Origin: Porphyridium purpureum
Taxonomy: Eukaryota; Rhodophyta; Bangiophyceae; Porphyridiales; Porphyridiaceae
Assembly (NCBI GenBank): GCA_008690995.1
Contig: VRMN01000007.1
Span: 620,001-684,000 of the forward strand
Direction of reading: 5' to 3'
DNA: 64,000 bases
Below, in pieces: positions 8,768-18,313 of this stretch. Made by a program: the position numbers and the translations under genes. The notes beneath the pieces were generated by a model. It did no database searches. It worked only from the letters and a program-made list of their open reading frames with translations, and had not been told where the DNA came from. The number at the start of each line of letters is the position of its first letter. The first letter of the stretch is position 1.

Positions 8768-10579
8768 ATGGAGGTTGTTGTACGCGCGGCGGGAGCGCCG
8801 GCGCTTGCAGCCGGGTATGGAGGAGCTGGCGATGTGTTGAAGGCGTCTGTGACGGGCGCTGGTGCGGCGGTGGTGCCTGCGGAGGCCGCGGCCGAGCTCG
8901 CGCCAATGTACTTGTGCTACAGGTTCAATGGGCTGTCGTTGAGCGTGGAGGAGCTCGAGGTGTATGCGCTGGCTCGGCTGCGCGTGTTCAAGGCCGCGCA
9001 TTTGGCGAGGATGGGAGGCAGTGCGGCGTCCGCCGCGGGGGCGCAGCATGTCGTGTCGGAGCTGGTGATCCCAGATGTGGTGGTGAGCACGATCCGGAAG
9101 GCTGAGCGGGACGAGAAGCTCGCAATCCCGAGAGAAAGTCGTGGCGCGGCGGGTGAAAATGAAAAGCTCGAGGCCATGATGCGGGACGAGGCCTCGCATT
9201 TCATTTTGCGCTTGGCGCTGGCAAAGACACAGGAAATGCGCAAGTGGCTGATCCATCGCGAATGCGAGCTGTTTAGCGCGCGCGTGCGACACGTCTCTAC
9301 AGGCGCCGTCCTGCAGGCGCTGCAAAAAGCCTGCCCGTCTGACGCACCGCGTATCCGGCCATGCACCGACGCAGAGCTGCGTCAATTCGGCGCCGCCATG
9401 GACTGTGTTGCCAAGGGTGTTCAACGCGGCAAACACCAGCACGCCACGCACTACCGCGTCGCGTTTGATCACGTTTTGCACCTCGTGGGCCGACGGCAGG
9501 TATTTCTGAGTGGCGGCGACGCGTTTGTACCCGAGCCATACATACACGATATTCTGGTGGGCCAGTTTCGCGCGCGGCTGAGCTCCGCGCTGAATGTGAT
9601 TTCGCGCGCGCTGTATGGCGCCGAGACGCATCCAGCTATGGGCCCATTGCTGAACTTGGTGCGCGCACACTGGCTGGTCAACGAGCGCGCTCAATCAAAG
9701 CAAGATCGCCGCAATGACGCAACGCAAGACGACCTGATCGACCTTTCGCAACTCGAGGATAGCGTCAATCGCATGCCACTTTGCATGCAGGCACTTCATT
9801 ACAAGCTCAAAGAGACCCACCACTTGCGCCATCAGGCGCGTCTGCAGCTCGGCTTATTCCTCAAAGGCTGCGGACTGAGCATGGACGAGTCGCTCAAGTT
9901 CTGGCGCATGGAGTTTGAGAAGAATGGCGTCACCTCGGACAAGTTTGAAAAGGAGTATGCATACAGCATCAGGCATCACTACGGCAAGGAAGGTAAGCGA
10001 AAGAACCTGTCCCCGTACGGATGCATGAACATTATCAATCGCCGCCCTGGGCCCGGCGAGTTTCACGGATGCCCCTACCGCGAGTTTGGCGAAGAACGTC
10101 TGCTCGGCTTGCTTCGAACAAACGGCCTGCCCGAAGGTGTATCCCGTGAAATTGCACAAAAGAGCAAAGAAAGTCATTTCCAGCTTGCGTGTGCGCTCAC
10201 CTTGAAGCATCAACATGGCAGCGAGAACGCGAGCAGCCCTGAGCACGAGCTAACTTTTATTGAGCATCCGAACGAGTACTTTATTGTAGCAGGGCGTATG
10301 GAACGTGAGCGTCTGGGCATTGCTATGGAGCCGCCTCTAGTCAGTATTGAACCGACGCAGTCGATTGGGATGACTGATCGTGCAGAGCCAAGCCCAAGTG
10401 CAGAAGTTGAGCCGTCTCTGCACGCCCCAGCTGCCCATGATGCAATTGCAGAGACGTCTAGCGGAAAGACAGACGCATACGAACACCATGGAGATACTAT
10501 GGAAAGTGAACGAGACGAAAGGCAACCCGCCGATCGTCAAGATCGTAGTGATAGCGCCGCGATGCAAGAAGATGAGTAA
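8768..10579 (+). CDS. PRIM2: DNA primase large subunit
   Basis: A 603-residue protein. The N-terminal helical domain (MYLCYRFNGLSLSVEELEVYALARL) is followed by the C-terminal iron-sulfur domain. The four expected 4Fe-4S cysteines are visible: Cys368 (KGCGLSMDE), Cys419 (YGCMNII), Cys435 (HGCPYRE) and Cys475 (QLACALT). The spacing of the last three (16 and 40) is very close to human PRIM2 (17 and 40). YSIRHHYGKEGKRKNLSPY matches the primer/template-binding loop. With the catalytic subunit and Pol alpha it makes the RNA-DNA primers for replication. The last 90 residues are a polar, acidic tail of no clear function. Start chosen at 8768 because the upstream in-frame codons come from the GA repeat. 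Confidence 0.93.
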   Translation: MEVVVRAAGAPALAAGYGGAGDVLKASVTGAGAAVVPAEAAAELAPMYLCYRFNGLSLSVEELEVYALARLRVFKAAHLARMGGSAASAAGAQHVVSELVIPDVVVSTIRKAERDEKLAIPRESRGAAGENEKLEAMMRDEASHFILRLALAKTQEMRKWLIHRECELFSARVRHVSTGAVLQALQKACPSDAPRIRPCTDAELRQFGAAMDCVAKGVQRGKHQHATHYRVAFDHVLHLVGRRQVFLSGGDAFVPEPYIHDILVGQFRARLSSALNVISRALYGAETHPAMGPLLNLVRAHWLVNERAQSKQDRRNDATQDDLIDLSQLEDSVNRMPLCMQALHYKLKETHHLRHQARLQLGLFLKGCGLSMDESLKFWRMEFEKNGVTSDKFEKEYAYSIRHHYGKEGKRKNLSPYGCMNIINRRPGPGEFHGCPYREFGEERLLGLLRTNGLPEGVSREIAQKSKESHFQLACALTLKHQHGSENASSPEHELTFIEHPNEYFIVAGRMERERLGIAMEPPLVSIEPTQSIGMTDRAEPSPSAEVEPSLHAPAAHDAIAETSSGKTDAYEHHGDTMESERDERQPADRQDRSDSAAMQEDE

Positions 10580-10722
10580 ATTTACTGCGTGCCAGCAGAG
10601 CACATTCAAAGATGGGATTTGTCGCCTTTTTTTTTTTCGAACGACGCACCTCCAATGCAGGCATTCGACTTTTTCCTCATTCAAAGTGTTCAGTTAGGAC
10701 CAAGAAGGTTAGACAAACCGGT

Positions 10723-12019
10723 CTAGACCCGCTCCTCCGGACGTCCACACGCTTGACAACAGCATGACTGTGATGATGACTCTTGCACAATGGTGGATTG
10801 ATCTCTGTCAAGCCAAATGTGGCCTACATTCTGCTGCTCAGTGTCCGTATTCACAGGATCTTCATCAAGAAATGATCGTGCCATCCCACCAAGCGCTCTG
10901 CGTCTTGCGCCAAACGTCACGTAGTCGGATCGCTCGCTACAAGCCATCAGGCTACTGCTCGCCGCAGATGATTTACAACGTCCGGCGCCAGAAAAACCCA
11001 GTCGCACAAGGCGGACAACGAGCGAAGCGCACGCTTGTATGACAGGGACCAAATCGATCCGAAGGCAATGTGCGACCATCAAGATCCAGCAAATGAAAAA
11101 GATCACATCGACTTTGAACATGATACCCTCCTACATGCTTGCCACCGACGCAGAAATTGTGGCCACGGCACTCGATAACCCGTGCGCCGCATCAGAAATC
11201 GACGCCGCTCCTGACGCGGCAGTGCTAGTGACGTGATCCCACAGCTCCGACGCCGGTGATGGCAACGAGGCCACTTCATCAGCGAGCCAGTTCCACGCGC
11301 TGTGCGTGGCATTTCCTGCGGCGGACGCCGCGCCAGATGTTTCATTCCACAGACCTTGTGGAATGGACGCGCCTGCTCCTATCGCACTCGTGAGACCGTG
11401 TCACGCATTCTGGGTAGAGTTACTCTCCGCACCAAACCCATTCTCAATCCCTCGCAGAGCAGACGCCGCCGGCTCCATTTCTGTTGCCACACAGGGTCCT
11501 AGTCGACTTGACCCGATCAGCGCAGTGGCAGCAGGCGCGAGGGTGCGCCTCCACTGTTTCCGCAGCGTCGCTGATTGGTTTCAGATGCGGATGGCCACAA
11601 ATGTTGGACCTCAAACGCCAGCGACGAAAACGCGACCATTTATGCTCCAGAGACAAAGGGTCATCTCGCAGAATGCGCGCTGCAACTGTAATTCAGTGCT
11701 GGAGCTCTTCGCTATTCATCCTTTAGGCTCAGGACGTGCTCCATTGCGACTGATTGCGCAGCGTATCTCTGTTGTCGACGGTTAATTCGATGCCAACCAC
11801 GTTATCGAGAGACTTGCCACCCAATTGGGCGACGTCACTTTGTCTCACAAAGCAGGCACTTTCAGGCGAAGCGTTTTTGCGATCTTGGCCATGAGAGCTT
11901 TCGAGATGCATTCCCCCCCCACGGAACTGACGTCTTGCTTTAACCCGTGAAAGCGTCGGGACCGCCTCATTTGGGAATTCGTACACATTCATACATGCAA
12001 TGGACGGTTTCTCCGACAA
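10723..12019 (-). other. Unresolved minus-strand gene: spliced or decayed, with a membrane segment
   Basis: No single frame spans this 1.3 kb, but coding-like pieces follow each other on the minus strand. An N-terminal piece of 96 residues lies at 12019-11729. Around 11680-11440 is a basic stretch with HKWSRFRRWRLRSNICG. From about 11400 to 11130 is a Ser/Ala/Thr-rich piece (SPASELWDHVTSTAASGAA). In the same frame, from 11121 to 10723, follows MFKVDVIFFICWILMVAHC, a probable membrane helix, and a 132-residue tail. Breaks between pieces could be introns or damage; without transcripts I cannot choose. I recognise no family. Confidence 0.35.
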
Positions 12020-12130
12020 TCACGGGACGCGCACCATTTGCATTACTCATCCTGGTGGGCGCAGCATGTGCACCGAGAAAGAAGCGCTCGGTGGTTATGC
12101 ACATCAGCGCCAACACGCTATTTTCCCGCA

Positions 12131-14080
12131 TTACATTTGATGGCGGATGATTTCAAGTTTTCTTTGGATCTCTTGCAAAGTTTGCTGTCGCTTCATGCGC
12201 ACGTGCTCGTCTGGACCTGATGGAAGACTAGTCGATTTGGTGACAACTGGCCTTTCAGTCGCATTCAAAGACGCCTGATCAGGATCGTCCGCGGCTTTCG
12301 CCTCAATATCCTCACCATGTTTCCTCATGTAATTCTCGATGAGCTGTACCAGTTTCGTAAGGACCTTCTTCGAGACTGGCATCGTGGCATCGTGACCGAC
12401 GACCAGGACTCGAAGCACAATCGAAGAAAGTATAGCATACGTGACTTCATTCGGAGCTGCGGCCTCCACGCTACTGCGATGCGCTCGCATCAGACTGCTG
12501 AAAACCGCCACCGCCTGGTTCTGCCGCCTCGCGGCGCTCAAGACCCCCATGGCCGCGGTCGACACGGTGACATGAACACCGTATCGACGCACGTACGATT
12601 TGTACACTTTGCCGCACAAACCCAGCTCGCCGAGCCGGCCGAGCGAGCTGATATAACATGCACCTGCGAATGATGCAATGTGCACACTACTCGGCTCGTC
12701 GGATTCCGTAAAGATCAGCGCTAATGCCTCGGGCACACGGTGCTCCCTGACGCTTTGCTCGATCAGTGCTTCATACGCAAACCAGCGCAGCGAGCCATGC
12801 TGTTTTGCTGAAGTTGCATTCGTCCGAATTCCTTCGTCATGGTTCACTCGCGCGATGCTCAGTGCCATGTCTAGTCGCTCGGCACGACACGCAAGGTAGG
12901 TTACAAAGCTTGATGAAACACTATCCTGAAGTGCCCAGCGTTTCATCACACGCTCCGCAAGTGGAGCTACCAGCCGGGCACGGCATCCGTTCGCAACACT
13001 GACGTATAATGCCCGCAAATAACCCCTCAGGACACGAGTTTGTTCTCTGCGGGAGCTACATAGATGCTCCGCATCCAGGAAGAGCTCACCTAATGGCGCG
13101 AGTACTCCATCGAAGCGCCGTCTTGGGTTCAACTTCATGCTCGCACTAATGTAATAGTATATCTCGCGCTCGTGCAGGACGAAACCAAGTCGGAGCATCC
13201 ATCGCATGAGCTCACGCGCAGCATCAAACTGGCCAGCATGTATGTGTGTCGCAGCGAGCAGACGCAGCGAGCGCGCATCAGGCGTGATCCCAAGTTCCGT
13301 ATACGTTTTCGAGATCCACGTGGCCTCAATGATGTCATTTCGAAGGGTGCTAATCCATGCGCCGTTCGCCAAAAACTTGGCATTGATAACCGCCCTTGAA
13401 GTTCCATCGAGTGCCCGGCGACGGTAATTTTCCCAGAGCTCGGCGGCTGCCACGGCCTGCTTGTCGCGGATTAAAATGTTGAGGAGCTTGTAAAACTCGA
13501 AATCGCTTGGGATCGCATCGTTTGCGGCAATAGTCCATTGACCCATCTGCTGTTGCAGCGGATCTTCCACTCGAAGTCCCTGCCGCTCCATCATGCCACT
13601 CACGACAAGAGTCAGATTTACCTTTCGGCACTGCTCCGCCAGCACCACGAGTCCCCGCATTCCGTGCGCGTCCAGCGGCACATTGTGAGCGCGTGCTCGC
13701 TGCAGCATGCGCACACCAAAAGCCAGCTTGGCGCGAGGCTGGAAGTGCGGTATTTGGGTGACCAGCCGGAACGCTGAGATGAGTGTGTCTGCATCGACGG
13801 GTGCGTCAATCGCATTCAGTAAGAGCTCGAATTGGCTGAGTTTCCGCGTCGGATTCGTGCCTGTTGCCTTTGGGCCAACGTCAGGCACAGGCTCCAAGTC
13901 CTGACTCCGTAGCGTTTCGTCCAACGCCTGCGCCTTTGACGTGCGCAAGTTTACCTGACCGGAGACTTTTCTGCGTGGTTTGTTCCCCACGTTCCGTGAT
14001 ATCAACGACCTGGCTGCGACAGCGTCGTGCCGACGCGATCTCACAACTCGGCAAGCGGACACGCCTGCCCACGAGCGCAT
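12131..14080 (-). CDS. PPR-like helical-repeat protein, probably organellar
   Basis: A 649-residue protein starting at a clear ATG. The first 40 residues are rich in Arg, Ser and Ala with few acids, fitting an organellar transit peptide. The body is almost entirely alpha-helical with degenerate 35-residue-like units, for example ITPDARSLRLLAATHIHAG followed by QFDAARELMRWMLRLGF, and later VTYAILSSIVLRVLV. This pattern fits pentatricopeptide-repeat proteins, which bind organellar RNA for processing, editing or translation. The repeats are too worn for certainty; another TPR/HAT-like scaffold is possible. The C-terminal 60 residues are charged, with a short coiled coil (MKRQQTLQEIQRKLEIIRH). 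Confidence 0.6.
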   Translation of the reverse strand: MRSWAGVSACRVVRSRRHDAVAARSLISRNVGNKPRRKVSGQVNLRTSKAQALDETLRSQDLEPVPDVGPKATGTNPTRKLSQFELLLNAIDAPVDADTLISAFRLVTQIPHFQPRAKLAFGVRMLQRARAHNVPLDAHGMRGLVVLAEQCRKVNLTLVVSGMMERQGLRVEDPLQQQMGQWTIAANDAIPSDFEFYKLLNILIRDKQAVAAAELWENYRRRALDGTSRAVINAKFLANGAWISTLRNDIIEATWISKTYTELGITPDARSLRLLAATHIHAGQFDAARELMRWMLRLGFVLHEREIYYYISASMKLNPRRRFDGVLAPLGELFLDAEHLCSSRREQTRVLRGYLRALYVSVANGCRARLVAPLAERVMKRWALQDSVSSSFVTYLACRAERLDMALSIARVNHDEGIRTNATSAKQHGSLRWFAYEALIEQSVREHRVPEALALIFTESDEPSSVHIASFAGACYISSLGRLGELGLCGKVYKSYVRRYGVHVTVSTAAMGVLSAARRQNQAVAVFSSLMRAHRSSVEAAAPNEVTYAILSSIVLRVLVVGHDATMPVSKKVLTKLVQLIENYMRKHGEDIEAKAADDPDQASLNATERPVVTKSTSLPSGPDEHVRMKRQQTLQEIQRKLEIIRHQM

Positions 14081-14438
14081 CCCGCTGACCTTTCGTCGCG
14101 CCGACTAGGCCGAGCCGGAGGACAAGCAGGCTTGCCGCCGCAATCCGCAGAGCCAGCCTCGCTACGGCTGCGCGCCCCGTTGCGACTGTTGACAATGGAT
14201 CAGTCTCATTCAGTCGTCGCGGCCAAGCTGTTTGACATTTTATTGGGCGACAGCTATCTTTGTACAATGTTACAGCGAGCGTCACGCTCGAATATATAGG
14301 TACATGCATACACGCACAGAGACTCCTGCACTGCGTCTCACCGCTCTTTACGTCCTCGTGCCAGGTCTTCCGTGGCAACGCATGGCTCTAGAGTTGACGT
14401 ACGGTGACTATGTTTCATGCAGCATGCGAACGTGTGTT
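14081..14438. other. Intergenic region upstream of the PPR-like gene
   Basis: No gene seen. A TATATA word at about 14291 lies roughly 210 nt upstream of the PPR-like start on its sense strand. Confidence 0.35.
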
Positions 14439-16019
14439 CTAACGTGCGTTGCGTGGACGACCTCTTCCCTTGCCCCTGGCGACCGCAGAATCTCCTGAAG
14501 CCTTTCTCTTCACGCCTGTGGCCGCCTTCAGGGCGCCAGTCGGTGCGTTTCCATCTCCAGTGGCAGCCCACTCGAGCTCTTCCGCGGATGCACCGAGTGC
14601 CAGTCCCGTCCTGCCCATGTATCCGCTAGAGAATGAACTGATTCGCGGCGGATGCGCGAGCGTGTCTTGACGGCTAGCGCGTCCTTCCACTTCATCCTTG
14701 AATTGTTGCGCACTCATTAGAGTGAGCCCGTGTGACCGTGCCTGGCTCACTTTGCTCATACCGGGTTCGTTGCCGAGAAGTAAAATGGTGGTCTTGCCGC
14801 TGATGGATGACGTCACTTTTGCTCCAAAGGCAGACAGCATTTTCTTAGCTCTGTCCTTCCCAAGACTAAGGCCTGCGCCGCCCCCCAGCTCGGGAAAGAT
14901 GCCGGTGAGCACAACAGTCTCTCCTGCCATGTACTCGGGGGGAACTACGACATCGCCCTGTCCCGGCACAGGTATCTCGTATCTTCCGAGCGAATTAGGT
15001 TGGTCACCGCGCGTGGTCTGAATCATAGATGTCGATGAAGGCACCAGCGCATGCATTTTCTCTGGTGCTAACGATGGCTCGTCTTTGAGCCCGTCTTTGA
15101 GCCCTGCTTGAGACTCAACGTGGGACTTTCCTTGAGGCTCGCTTTGGGGCTCACCTTTGGGTTCTATGGACAACATGCGAGTGTCCGGCGAAGTCGATTC
15201 AGGCCTCCTGTCTGCCTCAGAGTACGGTACGGCAACGGCTTGTGCCTTGACCGCGGGCACTTGCCGCGCCTTGGTCAGCTTAGCCCAGTTTGCCTTGTTC
15301 ATGACATGCAACGCCAGCTCGCGCAACATCGTTGCCGGGAGCTGGCGCAGCCCGGATACATTGACGGCATCCTGTGCAAGCAAAGCAGCTTCAAATACGG
15401 CCGCACTAGGCTCGGTATCAGGATCTGGCAATCCGAGCCAAATACGAGATGGCACTCGCCAGCACGGTAAATGTCTCCAGCGACCGTATGCGCCGGAACT
15501 GGCGTCCAGTGAGCCTACACGGAGCTCGTCCTTATCAATCTGCGCGGAACCGCGCACACAGTTTTTCCTGGCCGTGCAAGACGACCGGTTTGACTTTGCG
15601 GCCTCGGCGCAGTACCCGGGCATTTCTGTCTCAGCAGCCGCTTCATAGTATGACGCAGGCGGCGCATTCTCCGCAGTAGCTTTGAATGACGCGTGCGAGT
15701 CAACTCGTATCGACGGCTTGCCGAGTTCCGGCACAAACGTGTCGAGCAGGCGAGCGTTGAAGAGGTCACGCAGATGCTCGAATGCATCACGAGTCAGCAG
15801 AAACTCTGCTGGATCCCCGCCTTTATCCGGATGCTCATGCAGAACCTTGACCAAATGCCCGCGCTTGATGATGCGCCACTCGGCCTCGATATTTTCGGCA
15901 CGCGCCAGCGCCTCCGCGGCGTCGGCAATGCCGCTTCCAACAAGCAAACATTCTGCCACGGTCACTGCGGCGCGCGCGGCGCCGCGCGTGTTCCTCCGAC
16001 CGCCACGCTTCCCTGCCAT
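14439..16019 (-). CDS. J-like / PARP-type zinc finger / BRCT protein
   Basis: A 526-residue protein with three recognisable modules. (1) Residues 48-90: a J-domain-like helix-HPD-helix, with HPDKGG at 63-68. (2) About 140-190: a PARP-type zinc finger with Cys148, Cys154, His183 and Cys186, and the typical KDELRVGS and WRHLPCW surroundings. A helical stretch follows to about 250. (3) A linker of Glu-Pro-Lys/Ser-rich imperfect repeats (about 285-320) leads to a BRCT domain at 362-445 (GETVVLTGIFPEL, then KVTSSISGKTTILLLG). The C-terminus is basic with RGKGRGRPR, an AT-hook-like end suited to DNA binding. PARP fingers recognise DNA breaks and BRCTs bind phosphoproteins or DNA ends, so a DNA-damage role is inferred. 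BRCT and HPD motif are clear; the finger is likely; I know no standard gene with this order. Confidence 0.8.
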   Translation of the reverse strand: MAGKRGGRRNTRGAARAAVTVAECLLVGSGIADAAEALARAENIEAEWRIIKRGHLVKVLHEHPDKGGDPAEFLLTRDAFEHLRDLFNARLLDTFVPELGKPSIRVDSHASFKATAENAPPASYYEAAAETEMPGYCAEAAKSNRSSCTARKNCVRGSAQIDKDELRVGSLDASSGAYGRWRHLPCWRVPSRIWLGLPDPDTEPSAAVFEAALLAQDAVNVSGLRQLPATMLRELALHVMNKANWAKLTKARQVPAVKAQAVAVPYSEADRRPESTSPDTRMLSIEPKGEPQSEPQGKSHVESQAGLKDGLKDEPSLAPEKMHALVPSSTSMIQTTRGDQPNSLGRYEIPVPGQGDVVVPPEYMAGETVVLTGIFPELGGGAGLSLGKDRAKKMLSAFGAKVTSSISGKTTILLLGNEPGMSKVSQARSHGLTLMSAQQFKDEVEGRASRQDTLAHPPRISSFSSGYMGRTGLALGASAEELEWAATGDGNAPTGALKAATGVKRKASGDSAVARGKGRGRPRNAR

Positions 16020-16692
16020 TCCTCTTTGTTGCGCGTCGAGTGTGCGCTCTCAAGCTGTTGCGCCTCGTGAACGTCTGCAAGCTCCTTGCTTGCAGTTGCT
16101 GAACGAACGCACCCGCCCGCGGAGGCTGCGTGAAAGGAACGTGCAGTCGGTCCAGCAGGGCTGCGAGCCAGGATATGAGCCGGCAAACGAGCGCGCCTCA
16201 TCGCGGCATTCACGACGCGGCGCGCTGGCCTAGAATTCCTCTAGCCAGGGAACTGGCACGCCGGAAGACGAGAGTCAAGCTGAAGACCACGAAGACCGGC
16301 ATGTGCTTGTGTGTATGAGAGAGAGAGAGACAGAGGTGGGGAGGAGACTTGCCGCTGCAATCATTGTTAAGCGGTGCTTCACTCATAGGCTCGGCGTGCA
16401 TGGCTGATCATGCGTACTCGATTAAGCTACTCGCCATTGTTAGCGATGGCGCGGCGTGATTGTCGCCGCATGGTTCGCAGCGCTGGGCATGTGCGGCATT
16501 GAGTCCTGCCCAGCTTGCGTCTTTGGTCTAAGGCTGAGAAGCAAAACTCTGCCGGCTTCCTCGCTGAATCACGAGTGTGGTCTGGTGGCCGCCTTCTCCG
16601 CGTCGAGGCATTGTTCGTTGGGATATTGCTCCTCTGCGAACGGTTGAGCAAGATCTAGTGGAAGAATCGTCATCGCGACGACTAAGCGAAAG
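16020..16692. other. Intergenic region with a GA tract
   Basis: No supportable gene. A run of GA at 16316-16343 on the plus strand resembles the sense-strand GA leaders of neighbouring genes and would fit a plus-strand transcription start serving the worn frames to the right. Confidence 0.35.
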
Positions 16693-16965
16693 GTGTTCGA
16701 AGAAAAGATCGAGGCACGCAAAGTGAATGCCCAGCAGATCGAGCAGGCACTCCCGTACATGGCGACGGTGAGCGAAATGACCAAGCTTTCGGCGGATTCT
16801 GCGCGGAAGGCCAATACAATCAAGAAAACGCGCGGTCTGCTGTCGTTGAAAACACACCTTGACGTACTACTACATGTACAAAAGGGCCTGAGTGTGCAAC
16901 AATGTTGGGTGCTTGCATACTCAAATGAGCTCGACCGTTTGTTCCAGATCGAGCCCGAGATATGA
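16693..16965 (+). CDS. Short helical frame of unknown function, possibly an exon or a remnant
   Basis: A 90-codon frame without ATG at its head (GTG at 16693; open back to 16648). It reads as a soluble helical protein (FEEKIEARKVNAQQIEQAL, then SADSARKANTIKKTRG) with codon use like the host genes, so it is probably or was once coding. I recognise no family. It may be part of the same decayed or spliced gene as the WD40 remnant downstream. Confidence 0.3.
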   Translation: MFEEKIEARKVNAQQIEQALPYMATVSEMTKLSADSARKANTIKKTRGLLSLKTHLDVLLHVQKGLSVQQCWVLAYSNELDRLFQIEPEI

Positions 16966-17822
16966 GCGACAAAGGCAAGCATCCTGCTTGAATTTTACAA
17001 TGGAAGAGGTAAGAATGCGGTCACCGCTGCGGCGATGTCGCAGGCACCACATCACGTGGGGGCCATCCTCTGAATTCCGCATGATAAATGTTATGACCAA
17101 AATTCAGCAATTCTGCAAGGTCGCGATCGCCATGAACGCCGCTGCGACATCATCATCAGCAGCAGAATGCCGCGCCCCGGGGTTCACAAGTTCCAGCTCG
17201 GCGCAGATGAGAGCAAAATATGGCGGAGGCAAAGTACGAGCCTCAGAGGACTCTAACAAGCTCGGGGATTACCACAACGCATATCCGTGCAGCAAGCCAT
17301 GTGAGGAAAGCTGCAGCGCCGTAGGCGAGTTTCACCCGGTCAAACATCAGTTTGCCAGTTCGCACTGCACTAGCTGGGACTTGGAGCACAGTATGAGCCT
17401 GATGCGATTTGCTGGTTTGGACGGACACGCTTTCGTCCCAGCTGCGCATTGGCTATGATGTACTTTGCTTTGGGGAAGGGATCCAACCGTGCTGTGCAAG
17501 CCAAGAAACTGTGCCAGGGCTACAAGGGAAGTGCCGCCGACGGTTCGGCTGCGTTGGCGACCATGGAGGCAGAGAGCATTCGACCTTGAGACGGTGAGAG
17601 TTGCAGACCGCAAAGAAGTCAACGCCGGGTGGGCATAGGATCAGGACCGTGTCCCGCCGCTGTCCTCGAGGCAATCGCGGAAAAAGAAACTCGCCCACGT
17701 ATGGAAGAACAGCTCTTGACGTCAAAAATCGGAGCGAGCTCTTACCAGCAACAGTCTGCGCGGCGTGAGGCAATACCATAAATTGGTGCTTGAGCGGTCG
17801 CACTCAATTCAAGTCAGTAGAG
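16966..17822. other. Worn coding-like stretch between the helical frame and the WD40 remnant
   Basis: Several short plus-strand pieces look coding, for example a 44-codon run beginning near 17457 (MMYFALGKGSNRAVQAKK), but no frame exceeds about 190 codons and none matches a family I know. Confidence 0.3.
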
Positions 17823-18232
17823 GTAGTACATCTCGAAAGGGTGGTAGAAATGAAGCCCGAGGGTCAATGGCTGCCCTTCGAGTCGATGGACGCGAAAGAT
17901 GATGTCAAGTGAATCACATGCGGAAGTGGTGACCAGACGGTTCAAGCCCACGAGGCTGACACAGGCGCATGTATGCGTACCATTCGAAGAGACACGGAGC
18001 TGGCGTCTTTCACTCGCGTGTCGCCGGATGGTGGTTTCGGTGCATCTGTGAGCCAGGGTTCGACTGGCGGCCCTTTGGACGTCCATACGGCCGCGAGCTT
18101 GCGTATTTTGAACGATCATCCAGGCAGTCTTAGGTTGGCGCGTGTTGCCTTGGACGGAAAAGTTTGGTGTCTGTTAGCATTGATGTCACAGTCAAAATGT
18201 GGAACATCAGCGATCAAAAGCCCAAGAGATGA
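17823..18232 (+). pseudogene. WD40-repeat gene remnant
   Basis: Two to three WD40 blades can be read: CGSGDQTVQAHEADTGACMRTI, then SPDGGFGASVSQGST to DVHTAASLRIL, then LDGK and finally DVTVKMWNISD. These are the GSGDxTV, SPDG and DxTVKxWD hallmarks of beta-propeller repeats. The first blades share one frame that contains an in-frame TGA near 17930; the last blade (DVTVKMWNISD, ending at 18230) is in the next frame, so one indel near 18165 separates them. Several Trp and Asp positions of the blades are lost. I read it as a decaying host gene; a short-intron gene is less likely. Partner function unknown. Confidence 0.55.
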
Positions 18233-18313
18233 AAGCATGCTTTCAAAGGGGATCCCAAGTGGCGCCGAACGGGCTTTGGCTCACAGAAAAGGACTGCAAG
18301 AGAGTTTTATAAA

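Noticed and set aside
8636-9694. Long minus-strand open frame opposite the PRIM2 gene
   Set aside because: It is the mirror of the conserved plus-strand primase; composition is Arg/His/Leu-rich with no motif.
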